From NCBI RefSeq assembly GCF_037126465.1, contig NC_088206.1, positions 56,772,841 through 56,836,840 on the forward strand: 64,000 nucleotides of DNA, in the 5' to 3' direction. The position numbers were made by a program, and so were the translations under genes. This DNA is from Ornithodoros turicata. Lineage: Eukaryota > Arthropoda > Arachnida > Ixodida > Argasidae. Of the stretch, positions 58,229 to 64,000 are shown piece after piece (positions within the stretch are counted from its first letter, which is position 1; every line of letters begins with the position of its first letter). The notes under the pieces are model-generated. The model was not told where the DNA came from and did no database searches. It worked only from the letters and a program-made list of their open reading frames with translations.

Positions 58229-58935
58229 GTGGTTATATATCTTGACATGTTTGCTATGCGGTTTAGACTGTCAATGCTAAGTTAGTACCTTAAAGGACCA
58301 CTAAAACGAAGAGAAAATCTCAGATGAGACATGGAGTTCCACCAAAAACTATGCAACCAACATTATTGTACTTTGTTCTACTGTTTGACACAAAAACTCT
58401 GTAAAAAAACACACAACAAAATGCCATCATTGGCGGCAATGGTCGAAATCCTCAAGAAGCAGAAACGGCGGCTGCTAATCGGAAAACGGAAAATCGTAAG
58501 CCTGTTTGTGTACCCATGCGTGTAGCAAGCAGGTTCTTTGCCTGGCTAACCTTTCCTTTCTTTTTTTCTTAATAAACATATCCTCCCCCCCCCCTAAATA
58601 ATTCGTGAACAGGGGGCGCCATCCAAGAAATTTCTTTTTGGTAGAGATCCTTGGGACATCGGTCATGAACTGAGTAGTGAGCAGCTCATTTGCATAAGCT
58701 CACTAATTAAATAAACATGCTAACTTTTAACTTTTACTTCGCACGCTTACGAAAGCTCTCTTTTACGCATCGGGACCTTCAGCGAAAAATATTCCAAGAA
58801 AAAAACCGCGTCGACACTTAGTGATTTTTTCGAGTAATTAATTGGTTTTCGTTTACATATTTCTTGCGCGAAGCAGCGCACCAATGCGCTCTTTGGATCA
58901 GCTTTCCGGCCATCAATTTCGTGTTCATCCGCCTG

Positions 58936-59142
58936 CACTCTTAAAAATGAACTTCACCGCATAGCACGCTCCTAGCCAACCATTATCTCGAATGATTTCT
59001 TTATTTCTTTATGAGCAGCATAAGTGTCACAGAAAAGGCGTACGCCTCCCGTTTTCAACAAATCAGGGCAGATAACGATATGATTCGAGATAATGGTTGG
59101 CTAGGAGCGTGCTATGCGGGGAAGTTCATTTTTAAGAGTGTG
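58936..59142. mobile_element. Hairpin MITE with internal deletion
   Basis: Both termini are present (CACTCTTAAAAATGAACTTC and complement); the left half of the central hairpin is lost (TTTCTTTATTTCTTTATGAG replaces it). Confidence 0.85.
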
Positions 59143-59310
59143 GTTGACACACGGGGGTGACGGAAGATAAGGAACAGACGCAACAGACGCTTTGGTATTC
59201 GTTCTCAAAGCGACTGCGCTGGCCGTTCTGTCGTTCCGTAGGTGAGATGGCCGTGCTCTCATCATGGATGATGACGAATGCGCCTCGAGCGCTGTGAACA
59301 AGTGGGGTAT

Positions 59311-59490
59311 ATACTCTTAAAAATTAGCTACACCACATACCATGCTCCTAGCCAACCAGCATTCCGAATGACAACGTTCTCGCTCGATTTGTTGAAAACG
59401 GGAGGCGGGGCCTTCCCTTATGTTCGGCATAATTGACAGTACAAAAAAAAGCGAACACCTCCCATTTTCCTCAAATCAAGGGCATGCTTA
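59311..59490. mobile_element. Diverged MITE fragment
   Basis: TACTCTTAAAAATTAGCTAC, CTCCTAGCCAACCAGCATTC and GTTGAAAACGGGAGGCGGGG mark the left arm. The right arm continues only to CCTCCCATTTTCCTCAAATC before running into the foldback arm. Confidence 0.7.
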
Positions 59491-59867
59491 CGGAAGTTCT
59501 GTAAGCGTGCGAAGTAAAAGTTCAAAGTTAAGATGTTTATCTAATTAATGAGCGTATGCAAATGAGCTGCTCACTACTCAGTTCATGGCCGATGTCCCAA
59601 GGACCTTTACCAAAAAGGAATTTAGTTGATAGCGCCACCTGTTCACGAATTATTCAGCTGGAGGATTTGCGTGAAACACCCTGTATAAGTACGCACCCAT
59701 GCTATTTTGATTGTAACTCCGTAACTCCCTGAGTGGAAATTTGAAGTTATAACACCCTCAACAAAGCAAGCATAGCCTTAAATTAAAGTCAAATAGGTGT
59801 GCGCACTCCATTTTTGCTTTTCCCACTATTTGGGGATTATGTTACCACGCCGTTTTGCGCAAGTATA

Positions 59868-60745
59868 CAGGGTGTCCCAGAAAACGTGTAATTGAATTAT
59901 AGTAAGAAAACTACACCACCTAGAGTCATGCAGTCAATGGCATTTGTTCTTCCTGGATTTTTGCCACCTCCTCATGTGAATGTCATGTAACGTAAGTTTA
60001 ATTATGTAAAATTTTGCGAGCTTCAGTCGGAAATTTGCCTAGTAAAGGTCATTTTTTTACCCCACCAATGTGAAGAGCGTGTCTAATTTAGTCAAATTAA
60101 TGATAATTGACAGGGATATTCAGGAGTTATCCCATCGGAAAAAAATAGCCGAACATCATGCTCTACGGTGGTCGCACAGAATAACGCACGATGAATTTTT
60201 CAGCGCAATCTTTGTCAGTCCGACGAAAGGAGGTTGGAAACCCAGCCCTCCCTGACATCGCAGAAAGAGATAAAAAAGGCATGGCTTATCACGTCCGACT
60301 TTTGCTGGGATAATGCTTTCCCTCTCCCAATTTTAGGAACTGTTACTTTTTCTACTATCACTGTGTGGGCTGGCTTCGGAACCTCCTTTCGTCGCACTGA
60401 GAGCGATTGCCATCAAAAAGTCATCGCGCGCTATGGTCCAGTGCTCCGAAAAGCATGATATTCGGCTATTTTTTTCCGATGGGATAGCTCGTGAATAGCA
60501 CTGTGAATTATCATGAATTTGAGTGAATTCGGCACGCTCTTCATATTGGTGGGGTAAAAAAGTGACTTGGCAAATTTCCGAGTTCAGTTCGCAAATATTT
60601 ACATAATTAAACTTGGAGTACATGACATTCACATTAGGATCGAGGTGGCAAAAACCTAATAAGAACAAATGCTGTTGACCACATGATTCTAGGTGGCGTA
60701 GTTTTTTTAATTAGAATTCAATGACACGTTTTCTGGGACACCCTG
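59868..60745. mobile_element. 878-bp palindromic foldback at a TATA target
   Basis: CAGGGTGTCCCAGAAAACGT and complement, with TATA at 59864-59867 and 60746-60749. Arms of over 400 bp match almost to the centre (for example TTATCCCATCGGAAAAAAAT at about 60127 and its complement at about 60468). Same tip logic as 49749-50529 (GGGTGTTTC versus GGGTGTCCC). Non-coding. Confidence 0.85.
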
Positions 60746-60883
60746 TATAACATTCCACACACATTGCTGATTGTTCTTGTTCGTATCGACAGTTGTAATC
60801 AGCTGGTAAGTGTAATGCTTATGTTTCTTAAAGCAGAAATGAATTTTATAAGAAAAAGCACAATGATCACTGCGCGGCAAAAA

Positions 60884-60913
60884 AATAAATAAATAAATAA
60901 ATAAATAAATAAA
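60884..60913. repeat. AAAT tetranucleotide microsatellite
   Basis: Seven or so perfect AAAT units. Confidence 0.9.
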
Positions 60914-61628
60914 GACGAATAACGTTGTTAGCCTATGCAAAGCGCACGAAGTATTTCTGATTGTAACGTAAGCGATTTCTGCACAGTGGTAAAAACAGAG
61001 AATATTTTGCGGCAATGGCTCAACCGCAAGGAGCGGAAAAGTAGGAAATATTACAATATAATGTGTGTAAGTCGTGCAGGGAAGGCACCATTGCAATCTA
61101 GGTGCGCTATCTATCAGCTGTACGTCATGTCACCCACGTGCTCGAAAATTTTATTCTCACGCGTCACGCTCTGAGCCGAGATGGCCGCAAGCTGCCGCTT
61201 GCTTTGCTGCGTTTCAGAGCAGCACTATCGTCGTTCACATCGCTGCCTTTGAGGAGAACAATAAACTATGAATAAACTGAGTGCACAATCTTGCTCATAA
61301 ATCGAGACACAACAGGAAGCAGGAAGAGGTTATGGACCAAGATTGCACACTTCTTAATTTCGTAATAATGTCCATGTTTTTACGCATAAAGCTTGTGCGA
61401 ATACTTGGACGATCACGGAAAGCGGCTCTGGTCAGGATATTACACATTGTGAGCTTTACATAGATGCAAGGAGAGCACGGGAACAGCTATAGAATGAGAG
61501 ACAGAACTGCTGATAAGGAAATCGGACGACTTTTTTACTGTTCTTTGTTCACACAGTCAAGGTGAGGCTGACTGTGATAGTGGATGTGGTACGAAGATAC
61601 TAGGGAGTTTTAGTACGTCGGAACACGG
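60914..61628. other. No gene seen
   Basis: ORFs under 80 codons; nothing recognised. Confidence 0.5.
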
Positions 61629-61662
61629 CCCCTCGATCGCTCCTCTTAGCGCGATCGAGGGG
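61629..61662. repeat. Perfect 12-bp stem hairpin
   Basis: CCCCTCGATCGC, a 10-nt loop, then GCGATCGAGGGG. No U-tract follows, so not a terminator; function unknown. Confidence 0.8.
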
Positions 61663-61789
61663 CAGTGGTCGGAATAACGTTAATAACGTGTTATCGGCCC
61701 GTGGACGACGATGAAGAAATGCCTCCGCTGCCGCGCGCCACCGCCGTCTGTCAGACGCCTCTCCAACAACATATAGAGGCGCTAGTGTC

Positions 61790-62370
61790 GTTCTCAAGAT
61801 GGCGGAGAAAAGAATGATTGTCGATGAACAAATCGCCCTGTTTCATGCCTTCTTCCCACAGGGGCGGCATCCAATGTATTGCTCTGTAGACGAAAGCGTG
61901 CTGGGTGAACGCAATGCATCCTGGGCAGGTCCTGGTCGCACGTTACAGCAAGGCACACGTGACCTTAAAGATGGCGGCGCACGTGATCGGCGGCCAAACC
62001 ATTTGTAAACAATACCATTGTTGTTTCTGCGCGACGTTTTGGACGCTTTTCGATCACGGTAATTATTTTTATCCGATAATGTCGCAGTAAAACGCGTAGT
62101 TTTGCACAGAAGACCTCGTACTGTTGACGACTTCCAAAGATGTGATGACGACCGCGACTCACTGAGCCGATGCGATGTACTTAAACTAAGGAGAAATGGG
62201 CTACCACGTTGCAGAAGAAGCACCGCATAGTTTACGCTGGCAAAATACGTTCATCGCTTCTCGTTATGACGACGGAAATATGTCGTTAAGCGGCAAAACG
62301 ACATGTAAACATAGTCGCATGACCTCAAAATGACGTTTTCTATGACGTGCGACCAGGACAAGATGGCAGT
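61790..62370 (+). promoter_or_regulatory. Possible promoter-proximal patch with AAGATGGCG motifs
   Basis: AAGATGGCGG at 61798, AAGATGGCGGC at 61967 (the consensus of YY1-type initiator sites) and AAGATGGCAG at about 62361, in a GC-richer stretch. The first ATG opens a 69-codon frame (61799-62008) starting MAEKRMIVDEQ, unrecognised. This is the only promoter-like hint in the window and is weak. Confidence 0.25.
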
Positions 62371-63244
62371 TTTGCCAAAAGCACCCGCTTGAGGGTAGTT
62401 AAAACAATGGCGGGTTTGTGTCACCCCTGCGCTTCTCCGCAGTAGTTTTGCACTGCGGAATCTAGCAGTGCTGTTGCTGTTTGAGTTCTGTGAGCCCGGA
62501 AACTCCATCGCACACGAAGGGAAGTTGCGGCAGATTCGGATCAGCGCGAAATATACCTGTCGTCTGCTATTACTATCATTCATTGAGTGCTCCTACTGGG
62601 GTCCGCTAGGTGGCGAGCAGCCAGCTGGAGCCGTACTATAGCGTGAGGTTACGGTCATCTGCTCAATGGGACATTCCATTACCGCCAGTCGGGACTCCCA
62701 TGTAGAGGAACAACATCTCCTCTACATATACTCCACGAAAACGATATACGATATAGGAAGTTATGAAATATAAGCAGAACAATGTCATGCCACCCGCTTC
62801 AAAGAAGCAAGGCCTTATCATGTTTTCGGAACTTCCAACGTACTAAAGCTCGCTACTCGTTACACGACAGGTAACAATAAATTTTTGTTTGAACGGGATA
62901 GGGCTGCTGGAGCGGAGTTTACACAGCGCCATTTCGGGCCCACGGTTCCAACAGTAGGTAGTTTTATCAGCGGGTACCACATGGTGTTTCAAGCGGTATG
63001 GCGCTAAGGAAAGCTATAAAGCCTGTAAGAAACCCACAGAAAAAGCGGTGCATCTTGCCAAGTGCGACACAACTTGAGAACATGTGTTTGAGAGTGCCTC
63101 CGTCGTCTGCTAAACTATTCCGCGTGTTGCATATTTTGTGGCGCTACGTTGCCAGAGACGTTGCTGCTGGCTCGTTCCACCTGGCCCGCAGAAGCAGGTC
63201 GATAGTTACGCAAGTCAGTAATTAATTCCAGCATGACGAGACGC
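62371..63244. other. No gene seen
   Basis: ORFs under 80 codons in frames that show no family; a GTAGAGGA/TCCTCTAC mini-hairpin at about 62702-62726. Confidence 0.45.
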
Positions 63245-63302
63245 TACACTCTCAAAAAAGAACTTCATCTTCTTGAATATGTGGTTTATTTTTAAGAGTG
63301 TA
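63245..63302. mobile_element. Minimal MITE deletion derivative
   Basis: Only the tips remain: TACACTCTCAAAAAAGAACT and TTTATTTTTAAGAGTGTA, TA on both sides, 58 bp. Confidence 0.75.
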
Positions 63303-63392
63303 CCTGTATAACGCATCTAACCGAGAAGACGTATAGCTGATTGAAATATGCATGACGTCACTTTCTTGTAATTCAGTTGTAACGTTCCCTCC

Positions 63393-63545
63393 ACACTCTA
63401 AAAACATAACTTCACCACATAGCACGGTGAAAGCAACCACTGCACCGAATGATAACCCTGTCACACCCGATTTGTGGAGAGCGCGGAGCGTACGCCTTTT
63501 TGGAACTGTATAAGTGTTCCAAAATGTCCCGTTTTTAACGGGAAT
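63393..63545. mobile_element. Truncated, diverged MITE
   Basis: ACACTCTAAAAACATAACTT then CACCACATAGCACGGTGA and a hairpin core GCGTACGCCTTTTTGGAACT; the right arm is lost after CCCGTTTTTAACG. Confidence 0.7.
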
Positions 63546-63778
63546 CTAAACTCCTGGGCATTCTCTGATGCGCAACGATTAGTGAAGGAGCTGTTACTTA
63601 TTTATTTATTTATTGTTTTTTTTTTATATAATTTTCTGTACCCCAGCTGTTTTCTTCTGTTTGCTTGAAAGCATTAGGGAATAGCAAGCCCACTCTTCTT
63701 CAGAAGTTCTCTCTTAAAAGCACCCTCTACGCATCTCCACCTTTCGATTGTCTCTACGCATCTCCACCCTTCGATTGT

Positions 63779-63925
63779 ATCTCATTACGGCCGAAGTCTC
63801 AATACGGCCGAAAGTCTGAATACGGCCGATAATCCTTTAATCCCTAAGTGTCTCATTACGGCCAAAGTCTCAACACGGCCGGAGGTAGTCTCATTACGGT
63901 CGAAGATGTCTCACGACGGCCAAAA
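63779..63925 (+). repeat. TCTCATTACGGCCGAAAG minisatellite
   Basis: About eight irregular units of 16-30 bp built on CTCATTACGGCCGAAAGT. The style resembles the subterminal repeats of the hAT-like elements, so it may be one end of an element continuing beyond 64000. Confidence 0.75.
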
Positions 63926-64000
63926 GTCAACATGTATATTGTAACGTGCATTGACATGCAATGTTGCAGCCAGGTATGGATATACATTTCAGAGGGTATA

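Larger units (their letters stand above)
58579..59691. mobile_element. Foldback of the TATA family hosting two MITEs
   Basis: The left arm (TAAATAATTCGTGAACAG...TGAGCAGCTCATTTGCATA...CGCACGCTTACG) pairs with 59495-59670 on the right. The right tip is GTGAAACACCCTG followed by TATA; the left tip is lost at a C-run. The spacer holds MITEs at 58936-59142 and 59311-59490. Confidence 0.7.

Overview
This is a stretch of animal nuclear DNA with no protein-coding gene I can support. It is about 64 kb of repeats nested inside repeats. Open reading frames are short (longest 185 codons) and match no family I recognise. The only convincing coding traces are four decayed C-terminal ends of a non-LTR retrotransposon ORF2. 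The best guess for the organism is a chelicerate, most likely a tick. The reasons are a tRNA-headed SINE resembling the Ruka-type SINEs described from ticks, a second SINE with a GTGCACGTTAAAGAA-type body, LINE tails of GTT/CAA triplets, and many short hairpin MITEs. This assignment is inference; no alignment was run.

Layout. 0-7 kb: a dispersed repeat and MITE relics, then two non-autonomous hAT-like elements with target-site duplications (TSDs) (3888-4731 and 4865-6555). The second has been invaded by three consecutive long-hairpin MITEs. 7.7-16 kb: a GGAGTAAA-type element, SINE tails, a minus-strand LINE end, and a Penelope-like 3' end with a hammerhead-like core. 16.7-20.7 kb: an inverted pair of LINE ends sharing sequence beyond the LINE tail, two tandem-repeat arrays, a 245-bp foldback, and a 986-bp TTAA-flanked element. 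23.1-23.9 kb: the most interesting locus, a tandem dimer (233-bp unit) with two complete type I hammerhead ribozymes, followed by a SINE with a 12-bp TSD. 25.2-27.4 kb: a 2.2-kb hAT-like element with a perfect 8-bp TSD and a second hAT-like element nested inside it. 29.4-30.8 kb: another hAT-like element with perfect TSD and TIRs. 34.3-36.5 kb: a 2.2-kb minisatellite with higher-order structure, starting next to a LINE fragment. 40-46 kb: further non-autonomous DNA elements. 48.7-50.6 kb: a LINE end, then a GGTATA-type element containing a 781-bp palindrome. 53.3-60.7 kb: dense MITEs, a SINE, a GTTTCCG-type element and two more long foldbacks. 61.6-63.9 kb: a GC-richer patch with AAGATGGCG motifs (the only weak promoter-like hint), two MITE copies and a short-period repeat running toward the window end.

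There is no operon or pathway to describe. The interactions visible here are parasitic: non-autonomous hAT-like, MITE, foldback, SINE and ribozyme-bearing elements that depend on enzymes supplied from elsewhere, inserting into one another. Several hAT-like elements each carry a private short motif reiterated near their ends (GTAACGG, GGTTCGG, GTAGCG, GTATTTAAATAC, GAGTTACTT). This is consistent with subterminal transposase-binding repeats.
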